64,000 nt of DNA from Paenibacillus sp. FSL R5-0766. GTDB lineage: Bacteria; Bacillota; Bacilli; Paenibacillales; Paenibacillaceae. The stretch spans positions 3,596,001 to 3,660,000 of the forward strand of contig NZ_CP150227.1 in assembly GCF_037971845.1 (NCBI RefSeq), in the 5' to 3' direction. The notes beneath the pieces were generated by a model, which saw only the letters and a program-made list of their open reading frames with translations, was not told the origin of the DNA and did not search any database. The position numbers and the translations under genes were made by a program. Each line of letters opens with the position of its first letter. Position 1 is the first letter of the stretch. Below are positions 36,743 to 45,134 of this stretch, one piece after another.

Positions 36743-38497
36743 TTATTTAGTGACTTCGATCTGAAATTGATCGGAATATGATTTGAGGTTGCCTGCAAGA
36801 CCGGCGAGTTCCCCGGAGATGTTCGACAGTTCGTTTGCCGATCGCTGCTGCTCCACAGCACTAGCCGTGACTTCCTCGGCCATGGCTGAAGTTTCCTCGG
36901 TTGCGGAAGCAATATAACTGAGGTTCTGTTCCAGCTCCTGACGAATAGAGTGCATATCCATCGTCCGGCTGTCTAAACTCTGAGCCAACTCATGCACTTC
37001 GGTCGATAAGCGGCTAACCTGTCTAAATGCCTGGAGACAATCAGCGATCTGTTTCTCCTGTTCCTTAACAGCTACCATATTTGCATCAAAATGACTGCCC
37101 ATCCGATGTATCTCTTGAACAAATGAACCCAGGATCTCATCAATCTCCTGGATCGAACGTTCGGATTGTTGAGCGAGCTGTCCCATTTCACCAGCAACGA
37201 CTGCAAAGCCTTTACCCGCTTCTCCAGCTCGTGCTGCTTCAATTGAAGCATTTAGGGATAGTATTTGAGTTTGTTTTAAAATGTTGTGAATTTGACCGCT
37301 AATAGAGGAAGCGAGTTCGGATTGAGTCGTCAGAGACCTGGAAATATCCTGTTGATGCTCAACACGCTTGGCATTCTCTCGGCCCTTCTCAAGTAGAACC
37401 TCATGTTCACGTGTAACTTGTACTTGAACAGAAGATAGCTGCTCTGAAGTATAAGTAAACTGTTTCACATATGAACCTACTTCATCCATTATTTTGCCCA
37501 GATTCTCTGAATGCTGGACGGAGTGTTCTGTCTCTTCAGCCTGTTTCATTGAACCTATGGCAATTTCCTCAATTGCTCTGGAAAGTTCTTCACTCTGACG
37601 TTGGTTCGTCTGAGCGGTTTCCGAAATATCTTTTGAGGACTGCTGTAACGTATTTGATCCTTGCTGTATTCCCATCAGAATGTTCGTCAATTGGGCAACC
37701 ATGATGTTAATCAAATCACTGATGTCACCGAGTTGATCATTGGTCATATGTGTGGATACGACTTTGAGATTCCCATCAGCAACCTGTTCTAGGCTTGACT
37801 TAATATCGCGTACTTGTCTGAGAATGCCTCGTACTACGAATAACATCATGACCAAAGAAAGAATCAGTACAACCACAAAAATCGGGATTATGGTCCGATA
37901 AGCATTATTCACAGATGTCGCGGAGACTTGATTCACTGCTCCAGCAGAAATATCAATGCCCAGATAGCCAATGACAGTACCTTGCGAATCCTTGATTGGT
38001 GTAAAGGAGGACAATAGCTGTCCCCAGGTTGGATCATCTACAATGCCTGTTGTGACGACTTCACCGCGTAACAAGCGTTCCTGAATCTGGGGATTGAATT
38101 CCATTGCAGTGCCGTAAGGACTATACTCTGTATCATTCCAATCCGCTCCATCCACGGTGTAGATCCACCCGTCCGAAGTTTTGTTATACATATAAACATA
38201 CAAGGCTCCCGATTGAAGCCTAACTTTAACGAGTTCGTCCCTAAGACTTTTATATTCGTTGCTCTCCTCTGAAGCAGTAGAAGATAAGGTCTTAATTAAT
38301 TCCGACTCCTGACCTAGTTGAGAGGCGGTATTCACAGCCAGCTGCTGATTGTTATGCTGCATGGTCATTAGTGATGCATTTTCACTGGAGTCGATGGTGG
38401 CCCATATGATTAGACCGCCCATGGCCAGTAGCGGAACCAGAATAATCAAATACAGTTTGAACCTTAAATCCATCTTTTTTTGGTAAGTCTTTCTCAA
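36743..38497 (-). CDS. Methyl-accepting chemotaxis protein
   Basis: 584 residues from TTG 38497, chosen because AAGGGGGA is 7 nt upstream; a longer frame to 38542 includes that ribosome site and is unlikely. Membrane helix 1 (FKLYLIILVPLLAMGGLIIWA) and helix 2 (IIPIFVVVLILSLVMMLFVV) flank an extracellular domain of about 190 residues containing PIKDSQGTVIGYLGIDIS, a Cache-type pattern. HAMP and a signalling coiled coil follow, with the hairpin tip GKGFAVVAGEMGQLAQQSERSIQEI and LSLNASIEAARAGEAG. It passes ligand signals to CheA/CheW. It is monocistronic; the ligand is unknown. Confidence 0.93.
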   Translation of the reverse strand: MRKTYQKKMDLRFKLYLIILVPLLAMGGLIIWATIDSSENASLMTMQHNNQQLAVNTASQLGQESELIKTLSSTASEESNEYKSLRDELVKVRLQSGALYVYMYNKTSDGWIYTVDGADWNDTEYSPYGTAMEFNPQIQERLLRGEVVTTGIVDDPTWGQLLSSFTPIKDSQGTVIGYLGIDISAGAVNQVSATSVNNAYRTIIPIFVVVLILSLVMMLFVVRGILRQVRDIKSSLEQVADGNLKVVSTHMTNDQLGDISDLINIMVAQLTNILMGIQQGSNTLQQSSKDISETAQTNQRQSEELSRAIEEIAIGSMKQAEETEHSVQHSENLGKIMDEVGSYVKQFTYTSEQLSSVQVQVTREHEVLLEKGRENAKRVEHQQDISRSLTTQSELASSISGQIHNILKQTQILSLNASIEAARAGEAGKGFAVVAGEMGQLAQQSERSIQEIDEILGSFVQEIHRMGSHFDANMVAVKEQEKQIADCLQAFRQVSRLSTEVHELAQSLDSRTMDMHSIRQELEQNLSYIASATEETSAMAEEVTASAVEQQRSANELSNISGELAGLAGNLKSYSDQFQIEVTK

Positions 38498-38702
38498 ATC
38501 CTGTTCCCCCTTGGATGTAATAAAGTAAATAGGGTTATCCATATAACCCCATACTATTTATCGTAATATTGAAGGGGGAAATGAAGACTAACACTAAATT
38601 TGTATATACATATACGTAGGAGAATGTGATCATTTGTGGTACCAGTGCACTCAAACCAAATGTAGAAGTTACGTCTTGCATCAAGAAACGTTGTCATTAA
38701 CC

Positions 38703-38740
38703 AAAAAAGCTCCACCAGCTTCATGCCAGTGGAACGCTTA
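38703..38740 (-). terminator. Terminator of the alpha/beta hydrolase gene (minus strand)
   Basis: On the minus strand AAGCGTTCCACTGG pairs with CTGGTGGAGCTT (with mismatch) and TTTTTTGG follows. Confidence 0.75.
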
Positions 38741-38779
38741 ATTTTTCTCTAAGACATTCTGTTCAATATACAAATATAC

Positions 38780-39619
38780 TCATGGATGCTCATTGCAGAA
38801 ACGGTCGATATAATCAGAACATTGGCCCGGCTCATCTTCCATTACGAAATGACCAGCTTTGGGAATGACATGTAGGCAGGCATGGGGAATATCCTGGACA
38901 AGCCTCTTTGCATAAGCGAGAGGCTGCCATTCATCTTCTTCACCCCATAGAATTTGAACAGGGACCTTCAGCTTGGGTAAATCTGTTCCATAGGATTCAG
39001 TATATTTTGCATTATAGTGAGCTACCTGATGGGAGAAAAAAGAGGCTTTGCCCAATGAACCTGCATGGGGTTCGAGATATGCATCCAGTGTATCGCCAGT
39101 CATAAGCTCTTTATTATACACTGCCATGGGTAATTGTTTCTTTAGCATGGTATCAAAATCAGCACGGGGCATTTGTTCAACCTGTTCAAGCTGTTCTTCA
39201 ATAATTTTCTTCCAGGTTGGTGAGGGCCACGAATCATAGCTGGGCATGTTGAGTAACGTAAGCGATTGTACACGCTCAGGCTGTTCCAAGGCTAGTTGGA
39301 CTCCAACAATTCCACCTAGATCGTGGGCTGCGACATGTAAACGATCCATTCCGAGTTCGTCTAAAAGCTGACTAAACAGCGTATATTGTGCTGCCACAGA
39401 AGTATCTGCCTCGAGTGGTCTTTCGGATGCTCCATATCCCAGAAGGTCATGAACGTAGACTTTGTACCCTTTTTGAACCAGAGCGGGTATTACTTTTCTC
39501 CATTCATAACTATAAGAGGGTGTTCCGTGAAGGAGCCATATGGGAGAGCCTTCTCCGTATTGTTCATAAGCGATTCGATATCCATTAATCAAGATGGATG
39601 ACGTTGCTGCTGTTTGCAT
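38780..39619 (-). CDS. Alpha/beta hydrolase with Asp nucleophile (dehalogenase/epoxide hydrolase-like)
   Basis: 279 residues, cytoplasmic. HGTPSYSYEW holds the oxyanion-hole HG. The nucleophile elbow is AAHDLGG with Asp100, not Ser; Asp at this place defines haloalkane and haloacetate dehalogenases and epoxide hydrolases. The acid is probably Asp229 (LWGEEDEW) and the base His257 (KAGHFVMEDEP). It is divergent from a LysR regulator, which probably controls it. The substrate is unknown. Start ATG 39619 follows GGAAGGGAG on the minus strand. Confidence 0.85.
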   Translation of the reverse strand: MQTAATSSILINGYRIAYEQYGEGSPIWLLHGTPSYSYEWRKVIPALVQKGYKVYVHDLLGYGASERPLEADTSVAAQYTLFSQLLDELGMDRLHVAAHDLGGIVGVQLALEQPERVQSLTLLNMPSYDSWPSPTWKKIIEEQLEQVEQMPRADFDTMLKKQLPMAVYNKELMTGDTLDAYLEPHAGSLGKASFFSHQVAHYNAKYTESYGTDLPKLKVPVQILWGEEDEWQPLAYAKRLVQDIPHACLHVIPKAGHFVMEDEPGQCSDYIDRFCNEHP

Positions 39620-39637
39620 AGTGATTACTCCCTTCCA

Positions 39638-39740
39638 TAAACGATTGAGATTAAAAAATGAAATGGGCTCTTAATGAGCTACATTGAATATAAACGATTG
39701 CTTTCCATTAGTGAAATTGATAGTTTATATGTAAACGATC
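39638..39740. promoter_or_regulatory. Three phased AAACGAT repeats between hydrolase and lysR genes
   Basis: ATAAACGATTG at 39638 and at 39690, and GTAAACGATC at 39731, are in the same orientation. Their spacing of 52 and 41 bp is close to five and four helical turns. They are candidate LysR binding sites controlling both divergent genes. Confidence 0.5.
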
Positions 39741-39774
39741 AGTTTTAATGATGTTACAAAGAAGGGAGCCAATG

Positions 39775-40635
39775 ATGGAAATACGTCATCTGGTCACATT
39801 TATTACAATTGTGGAACACGAGGGATTTACCAAAGCTGCTGAACATCTTGGATACGCGCAATCTACAATTACATTGCATATTAAGGCATTGGAAGAGGAG
39901 ATTAACTACCCTTTATTTGATCGGATTGGTAAGCGGGTTATTTTAACGGAGACCGGAAAAAAATTGTTGCCACATGCACAGAAAATGCTTGAGCTGTATC
40001 ATATGATTAAGGAAGTGACCGCTGCACAAGGTGAATTAACGGGTAATATCGTGATCAGTATTGGAGAAACGTTGTTGATCTATCGTTTTCCGCCTATTAT
40101 TGAAGAGTTTAAAAAATTGCATCCTCATGTCAATATCGAGTGGCACCAATTAGATTCCGTACATTATAAAGAGAATTTGATGCAAGGTAAAAGTGATATT
40201 TCCTTCATGCTGGGGACAGAGGTACATGACCCCAATCTGTACAGTGAGAAATTGGCTGAGGAGCCCATGATGCTGCTGTACCCCAATTCATTTGAGCTAC
40301 AACGGGACATTGTACGAAGCAATTTACTTTTTACCGAAAGAGGTTGCGGTTATCGCACATTGTTTGAACAATGCATTGAAGAGTATCAGATTGGGATTAC
40401 TTCCAATATTGAATTCTGGAGTATTGAAGCTGTGAAACAGTCGATATTGAGCGGTATGGGCATATCTTTGTTACCTCGAATTACGGTAGAGAAGGAGCTG
40501 AAGGAAGAAAAACTTTCAGGTCAGCAGTACAAACAAAATCTAGCTACGCAATTGCTGTATCCCAAAAACAAGTGGATCTCTCCCCAAGTAGAAGCTTTTA
40601 TTGAGATCGTTAGAAAGCATGCCTCCCTATGGTAG
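39775..40635 (+). CDS. LysR-family transcriptional regulator
   Basis: 286 residues from ATG 39775, 6 nt after GAAGGGAG. The winged HTH is at the N-terminus (MEIRHLVTFITIVEHEGFTKAAEHLGYAQSTITLHIKALEEEI). The periplasmic-binding-like effector domain spans about 90-286, with GNIVISIGETLLIYRFPPIIEEFKKLHPHVNIE and SGMGISLLPR, the usual end of the second lobe. It is divergent from the Asp-nucleophile hydrolase and probably regulates that gene. Confidence 0.92.
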   Translation: MEIRHLVTFITIVEHEGFTKAAEHLGYAQSTITLHIKALEEEINYPLFDRIGKRVILTETGKKLLPHAQKMLELYHMIKEVTAAQGELTGNIVISIGETLLIYRFPPIIEEFKKLHPHVNIEWHQLDSVHYKENLMQGKSDISFMLGTEVHDPNLYSEKLAEEPMMLLYPNSFELQRDIVRSNLLFTERGCGYRTLFEQCIEEYQIGITSNIEFWSIEAVKQSILSGMGISLLPRITVEKELKEEKLSGQQYKQNLATQLLYPKNKWISPQVEAFIEIVRKHASLW

Positions 40636-40651
40636 CTCATTTCAACTGTCC

Positions 40652-41056
40652 TTAACGCCTAAGACTGAACCGTTGGATTGCTTCCTCGGTCACTGGTGTG
40701 AAGAGATTAACCAGATTACCGTCAGGATCGCGAAACAGTAAAGCACGATTCCCCCAAGGCATTGTGGTAGGTTCCTTTACCCACTCATCGACAAACGGCT
40801 TCAAGCGCTCGTATTCCGCATCGACATCGTGGACATGGAACTCAATAATGACTGTACGATCGTTGGCCGCCACAGCGGAACCAGCGCCAAATAGTTGCAC
40901 CGTCTGGGAGTGGCCGATCGCTAGAGTGCACAATGGCATAACAAGTTCGGCAAAGACAGGTGCAGGGCGTTCTGCTGAAACACCCGTAATTTTCTCATAG
41001 AACTCGACAAGACGATCCACGTCATCAGTAATGATGCGCACAGAAGCAAAATTCAC
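40652..41056 (-). CDS. VOC/glyoxalase-family protein
   Basis: 134 residues, a single vicinal-oxygen-chelate domain of two beta-alpha-beta-beta-beta units: FASVRIITDDVDRLVEFYEKITG and VIIEFHVHDVDAEYERLKPF, ending LLFRDPDGNLVNLFTP. The typical metal ligands may be His (EFHV) and the C-terminal strand residue, but the Glu of glyoxalase I (FRDPDGNxxE) is replaced by Asn-Leu-Phe, so it is not glyoxalase I. The substrate is unknown; family members include dioxygenases and drug-binding resistance proteins. Confidence 0.85.
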   Translation of the reverse strand: MNFASVRIITDDVDRLVEFYEKITGVSAERPAPVFAELVMPLCTLAIGHSQTVQLFGAGSAVAANDRTVIIEFHVHDVDAEYERLKPFVDEWVKEPTTMPWGNRALLFRDPDGNLVNLFTPVTEEAIQRFSLRR

Positions 41057-41152
41057 GAGATATCATCCTTCCTATAATAAGTAATACATTTTGGATCAAA
41101 AACATTTCGCATTTACTTCTACTCCTTTACAATTACTTACTCCGACTATACA

Positions 41153-41188
41153 AAAACACTACTGACAACGGTATGTCAGTAGTGTTTT
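41153..41188. terminator. Strong hairpin upstream of the VOC gene
   Basis: AAAACACTACTGACA pairs with TGTCAGTAGTGTTTT. On the minus strand a T run follows, but no minus-strand gene lies immediately upstream, so the stem may have belonged to a lost gene. Confidence 0.65.
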
Positions 41189-41222
41189 ATGAGAAATGAT
41201 AACGCCGGGAGGGATCTCACAG

Positions 41223-41572
41223 TTGGTTGCCACTGTAATTTGTATTATTGCTTCAATGGTATTATCTAGCTAGCTTTGAGTTATCTGCTGTATATGTGAA
41301 TGTATCCTTTGCGCTTATTCTTGCATTTCTGCCAGCCAGTGTGAATATCCCAAGTTCTTTTTTACTCGATGGAGAAAAAAGTATGCCGGAATAATCCTTT
41401 CTTATGTAGTCACTGCCCTTGCCATTGCAGGATTAAGAAAATTGCTAGGCTACTATATGAACATAGAAGAATATCTCTTTTAGTATTCGGAATAGTAGCT
41501 GCATTTAGTGTTGTAGTATATACACTCTCATGGATCATATGCCCAAGATGGCTAAGCCATAAAGAATTATGA
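41223..41572 (+). pseudogene. Decayed small four-helix membrane protein gene
   Basis: Three consecutive frames join into one plausible protein of about 115 residues. After a GGGAGGG ribosome site, TTG 41223 gives VATVICIIASMVLSS and stops at a CTAGCTAGC duplication; removing 4 nt continues as FELSAVYVNVSFALILAFL. An A lost in the A run near 41372 links to KYAGIILSYVVTALAIAGL. A T lost near 41480 links to LVFGIVAAFSVVVYTLSWII and ends SHKEL at 41572. The span of 350 nt minus 4 plus 2 is 348, exactly 116 codons. The result has four hydrophobic helices; I do not recognise the family. The intact kinase/regulator pair follows. Confidence 0.6.
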
Positions 41573-41653
41573 CCACTTGGAAAAGAACTGTATTTTTCTT
41601 ATGAAATAATCTAAGATTTATTTTAGGTAGTGATAACACTTGGTGAGTAGGGA

Positions 41654-42892
41654 GTGGAAAATATTTTAATGGAGTCAGAGCAGTCATCTTTCAATGATTC
41701 TCGTTATCTAGGAGCTAGAATGAAAAAAATCATTGCTTTCATGGACTGGAGTATATTCTCGCTTCGTTTTTATCATTACTTGTTGCTTGCCATTCTTATT
41801 CTAACTGTACCCGGAGACTCGGCTCACGTTCAATTGGAGATCATCTGGCTTTTGGCCGCCTTCCTTGTTCCGATCTTATTTTGGTTCCCACAACTGCGGT
41901 TGAACAATCTGTGGTTTTGTATTACCGAGGTCATTCTTGGCGGATCATATTATGTGAACATGACTATCCATTCTGAATTCATCTCCTCGCCTGATTACTT
42001 GCTTCCCAGCCTAACCATGGGCTACTTATTGACCAGAAAGACAGTTTGGATTATCCCCACTGTTTTTTTGCTACCATTTGTCTTCCTGTTCAATCAAGGA
42101 TATACCTTGAACCAGAGCATGAGTATTGGGTTCGACAACTTGTTATTTTGCTTTATTGGTATCTGGGTAAGCTTCATAGCTAATGCTTACCGTCAGAAAA
42201 ATGCCTTGGCGGTTGAAGTTGCACATCAGAACAGGTTGTTGAGCCATTATGCCGCTCAGGTCGAGAAATTAACGTTAATGGAAGAACGCAGTCGTATGTC
42301 CAAGGAACTGCACGATACACTTGGGCATTCCTTTATTTCTCTGATCATGAGTCTGGATGCCGCCATTGCTCTATTGGATCATAAGCCTGCTGAGGTGAAA
42401 GATAGACTCATTCGCTTGAGAGCGTTAGCTGAGAGAAATCTCGACGAAATGAGAGATGTTGTTCACGAAATGGGAGAAGACGAAAATAGCCTCTTTAAGC
42501 AGATTAGGGTACTTGCAGATAGCTTTGCCGAGCACACTGGAACGAATGTTACATTGAATCTGCCTGTGACAGAACATGCAATGCTTCTTAAAGCACGACA
42601 AGCTATTCTTCGCATGATTCAGGAATCGTTTACGAATGCGCTAAAACACGGAAAAGCGTCTAAGTTGAAGTTGGAGCTTTCCTTTGTTGAAGAAGCCTTA
42701 CATATCGTTATTCGAAATAATGGTAAGCCAATAGACAAATTGGAATACGGCTTTGGCTTAACCACGATGAAGCAACGGATTCAGGAAATTGGAGGTAAGC
42801 TTACCCTCTCTTCCTCATCTGGAGCCACATCGTTCACCGAGGTGAGATGCGAAATTCCGTTAAATGGAGTGATGTTACATGCAGAAGATTAG
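41654..42892 (+). CDS. NarL-type sensor histidine kinase (DesK/LiaS group)
   Basis: 412 residues. Six membrane helices (about 30-185) form the sensor, with almost no extracellular domain, as in membrane-stress sensors. The HisKA_3 helix holds His220 in RSRMSKELHDTLGHSF. The ATPase domain shows QESFTNALKHG (N box) and YGFGLTTMKQRI (G box). GTG 41654 is taken as the start because GGTGAG lies 5 nt before; ATG 41669 is an alternative. It overlaps the response regulator gene by 14 bp. Confidence 0.9.
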   Translation: MENILMESEQSSFNDSRYLGARMKKIIAFMDWSIFSLRFYHYLLLAILILTVPGDSAHVQLEIIWLLAAFLVPILFWFPQLRLNNLWFCITEVILGGSYYVNMTIHSEFISSPDYLLPSLTMGYLLTRKTVWIIPTVFLLPFVFLFNQGYTLNQSMSIGFDNLLFCFIGIWVSFIANAYRQKNALAVEVAHQNRLLSHYAAQVEKLTLMEERSRMSKELHDTLGHSFISLIMSLDAAIALLDHKPAEVKDRLIRLRALAERNLDEMRDVVHEMGEDENSLFKQIRVLADSFAEHTGTNVTLNLPVTEHAMLLKARQAILRMIQESFTNALKHGKASKLKLELSFVEEALHIVIRNNGKPIDKLEYGFGLTTMKQRIQEIGGKLTLSSSSGATSFTEVRCEIPLNGVMLHAED

Positions 42893-43523
42893 AATATTAA
42901 TTGTCGACGATCAAGAGCTTATTCTGGAGAGTCTGCATATTGTCCTGTCTCTTGAAGAAGATTTTGAAATTGTCGGATTAGCCAAAAATGGGGAAGAAGC
43001 CATTGAAGGCAGTAAACAATTTCAGCCAGATATCGTGCTAATGGATATTAATATGCCCGTCATGGATGGTGTTGCTGCAACGTCACGAATTAAGCAACAG
43101 CTTCCGGCGATTAAGATCATAATGCTGACCTCATATAAGGAAGTGGATTATGTTTTGACGGCATTAAGCCATGGAGCAGAGGGGTATCTACTCAAAGCGA
43201 TCCGTCCCAAGGAGTTGGCTGCAGGAATACGTGTGGTTCATACAGGAGGTACATTGATTTCTCAGGAAATGGCGGCCAAAATGATAAAAAATATACTTCC
43301 GTCTGCTGCTCCAAAAAGCAATGAGTATGGATTGAGCGCACGTGAAATTGAAGTGCTTCACAAGTTGGCATCTGGCTTGCGCAATCAAGATATTGCTGAG
43401 GCTTTGTTTCTTAGTGAAGGGACCGTTAAAAACTATATTTCCTCCATCTATTCCAAAATGGATGTGAAAGGAAGGAGGGAGGCAACTCGCAAAGCCAGAG
43501 ATTCTGGAATGATGGAAGAATAA
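42879..43523 (+). CDS. NarL/FixJ-type response regulator
   Basis: 214 residues. The receiver domain (1-120) carries DDQ near the start, phospho-acceptor Asp56 in VLMDINMPVMDG and Lys in LLKAIRPKEL. A LuxR-type HTH (about 148-210) shows LSAREIEVLHKLASGLRNQDIAEALFLSEGTVKNYISSIYSKM. It is the partner of the overlapping kinase. The upstream decayed membrane gene, perhaps once part of the sensed system, is lost, so its target is not visible locally. Confidence 0.93.
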   Translation: MQKIRILIVDDQELILESLHIVLSLEEDFEIVGLAKNGEEAIEGSKQFQPDIVLMDINMPVMDGVAATSRIKQQLPAIKIIMLTSYKEVDYVLTALSHGAEGYLLKAIRPKELAAGIRVVHTGGTLISQEMAAKMIKNILPSAAPKSNEYGLSAREIEVLHKLASGLRNQDIAEALFLSEGTVKNYISSIYSKMDVKGRREATRKARDSGMMEE

Positions 43524-43548
43524 ACAGGTAGAATTTTAATGATGTTCA

Positions 43549-43586
43549 TAAAAAATCGGCAACTCATTAGAGTTGCCGATTTTTTA
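43549..43586. terminator. Bidirectional terminator after the NarL-type pair
   Basis: AAAAAATCGGCAACTC pairs perfectly with GAGTTGCCGATTTTTT around a short loop. Confidence 0.92.
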
Positions 43587-43703
43587 TGTCATAGGTCAAT
43601 TCATGACTAAATCGCACTATGTCTATATGACTTTTAAAGTCTAAATTTATAACAAGCGGAACAATCACTTCGGAAGATTGAAGCGCAGAGAGGGGTAATT
43701 CGG

Positions 43704-44735
43704 ATGAAAAAAATGAAGAAATTATTTTTTGGGATCGGTATTGCTGTTTTAATACTTTCAATGGTGGTTCTTTACTTTCCAACATGGACTCCGAAAATAA
43801 AAGGGGAAAATAGTATTAATGTACTGGAACAAGTGGAGATCAATGGAACAGGTCATGAAATCATGATCCGCGGTCAAAATGCAGAGAATCCGGTCATTCT
43901 GTATGTACACGGTGGGCCAAGCGCATCTGAAATTCCGCACGCGAAGCAATATCAGGATGTATTGGAATCCAGATTTACCATTGTGAACTATGATCAAAGA
44001 GCGAGCGGCAAGTCTTATCATTTTTTTGAGGATTACTCCAATTTATCAACGGACTTGTTGGTTGATGATATACTGACCATCACGGATTATATATCTGAAC
44101 GGCTTGGCAAGGAAAAGGTGATCCTGATCGGCCATTCCTTCGGTACTTACATTGGTTCTTTGGCTGCCCATAAAGCACCGGAGAAATATGAAGCCTACAT
44201 CGGAATTGGTCAGGTAGGAGATACCAAGCAGAGTGAGATAGACGGTTGGAATTATGTAATGAAACAAGCTCAGCTTGCAGGTAATGATGATGACATAGCA
44301 AGACTGAATCAGGTTTCTGAAGCCATCAATCAAGGGCAGACATTTACACCGAGAGACATTGTTACACGATACAATGGTGCTGCGAGATTGATGGATAACC
44401 CTGATGACAGTTTCCTTGGAATGACGTTCAGCAGTGAATACAACATGCTCGATGTCATACGTTATTATAAAGGAATGACTTATTCACAAGGAATTCTGAT
44501 TGGTGAAGTGATGAGTCGTCCATTGCCTTCCTTAATTAAGAAGCTGGATCTGCCATTTTATTTTGTTATGGGAGATTATGACTTTATGACTTCGTCCCAT
44601 GCTGCCAAGCAGTTTTTTGACGGAATTAAAGCTAACAAGAAAGAATTTATTTCTTATGAAGAATCGGCTCACTACCCACACTATGAAGAAAAGGAAAGAT
44701 TCTTCAATTGGATGACAGATACGTTCACTCAATAA
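43704..44735 (+). CDS. Membrane-anchored alpha/beta hydrolase (S33 peptidase-like)
   Basis: 343 residues. An N-terminal signal anchor (about 6-25) is followed by an extracellular alpha/beta hydrolase. HGGPSASEIP holds the oxyanion turn typical of prolyl-aminopeptidase relatives, YDQRASGKS follows, and the nucleophile elbow is IGHSFG with Ser145. The acid is probably Asp in MGDYDFM and the base His in ESAHYPHYEE. The start follows GAGAGGGG. Substrate unknown. Isolated between terminators. Confidence 0.85.
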   Translation: MKKMKKLFFGIGIAVLILSMVVLYFPTWTPKIKGENSINVLEQVEINGTGHEIMIRGQNAENPVILYVHGGPSASEIPHAKQYQDVLESRFTIVNYDQRASGKSYHFFEDYSNLSTDLLVDDILTITDYISERLGKEKVILIGHSFGTYIGSLAAHKAPEKYEAYIGIGQVGDTKQSEIDGWNYVMKQAQLAGNDDDIARLNQVSEAINQGQTFTPRDIVTRYNGAARLMDNPDDSFLGMTFSSEYNMLDVIRYYKGMTYSQGILIGEVMSRPLPSLIKKLDLPFYFVMGDYDFMTSSHAAKQFFDGIKANKKEFISYEESAHYPHYEEKERFFNWMTDTFTQ

Positions 44736-44817
44736 CATTTGTTAGAAATTAAAAAGAGAAGCGTGCGTAAATAAAAAGTGATCCGCTGCTGTTTTCAACT
44801 AGCAGGCTGACAATAGG

Positions 44818-44848
44818 AATCGTTGCAGAAATGCTGACGATTTTTTTG
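44818..44848 (+). terminator. Terminator after the hydrolase gene
   Basis: AATCGT ... ACGATT stem with an inner GCA/TGC pairing and a run of seven Ts. Confidence 0.65.
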
Positions 44849-44925
44849 TATACATTTACAGAGCGTTATAGACCTAGAGCCCATATGATTAACAAAGTAG
44901 AAGATTTTAAGTTTTAGATGAAAAG

Positions 44926-45134
44926 ATGATACCTCGCGATCAGTATGATGGAATATTACTTATTCATAAAATCCATCCCTCTAATCACTAGGAAAGAGCG
45001 TACTCAAATTTCGAAGTGAGGGTAAGGGCTAAAAATCGATTGTACTTGGTGGTAAACAGTGTTACTCTAAAAGTCTGTGTTCGACAATATATTCAATACT
45101 AGCCACCAATTTAGTTGTAAAGAAAGGTAACACT
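44926..45134 (+). promoter_or_regulatory. Candidate structured leader of the ABC-F gene
   Basis: This 209-nt stretch has no large gene. A 21-codon frame (44926-44991, start ATG, stop TAG) could be a leader peptide, with a weak ribosome site. AGTGTTAC (45058-45065) is exactly complementary to GTAACACT (45127-45134), which lies between the AAAGG ribosome site and the ATG of the ABC-F gene. TTGGTGG (45046-45052) pairs with CCACCAA (45103-45109); the two stems would cross, so they are alternatives or a pseudoknot. This is the form expected for ribosome-mediated attenuation of antibiotic-resistance ABC-F genes. Confidence 0.45.

Noticed and set aside
41153..41188. Strong stem as a small regulatory RNA
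   Set aside because: A terminator-like stem with A/T flanks explains it; no promoter was seen to make a short transcript.
41369..41572. A single-frame 67-residue Cys-rich protein
   Set aside because: Its first half is out of frame with a better membrane-protein reading, and it has no ribosome site; only its last ~30 residues belong to the decayed gene at 41223-41572.
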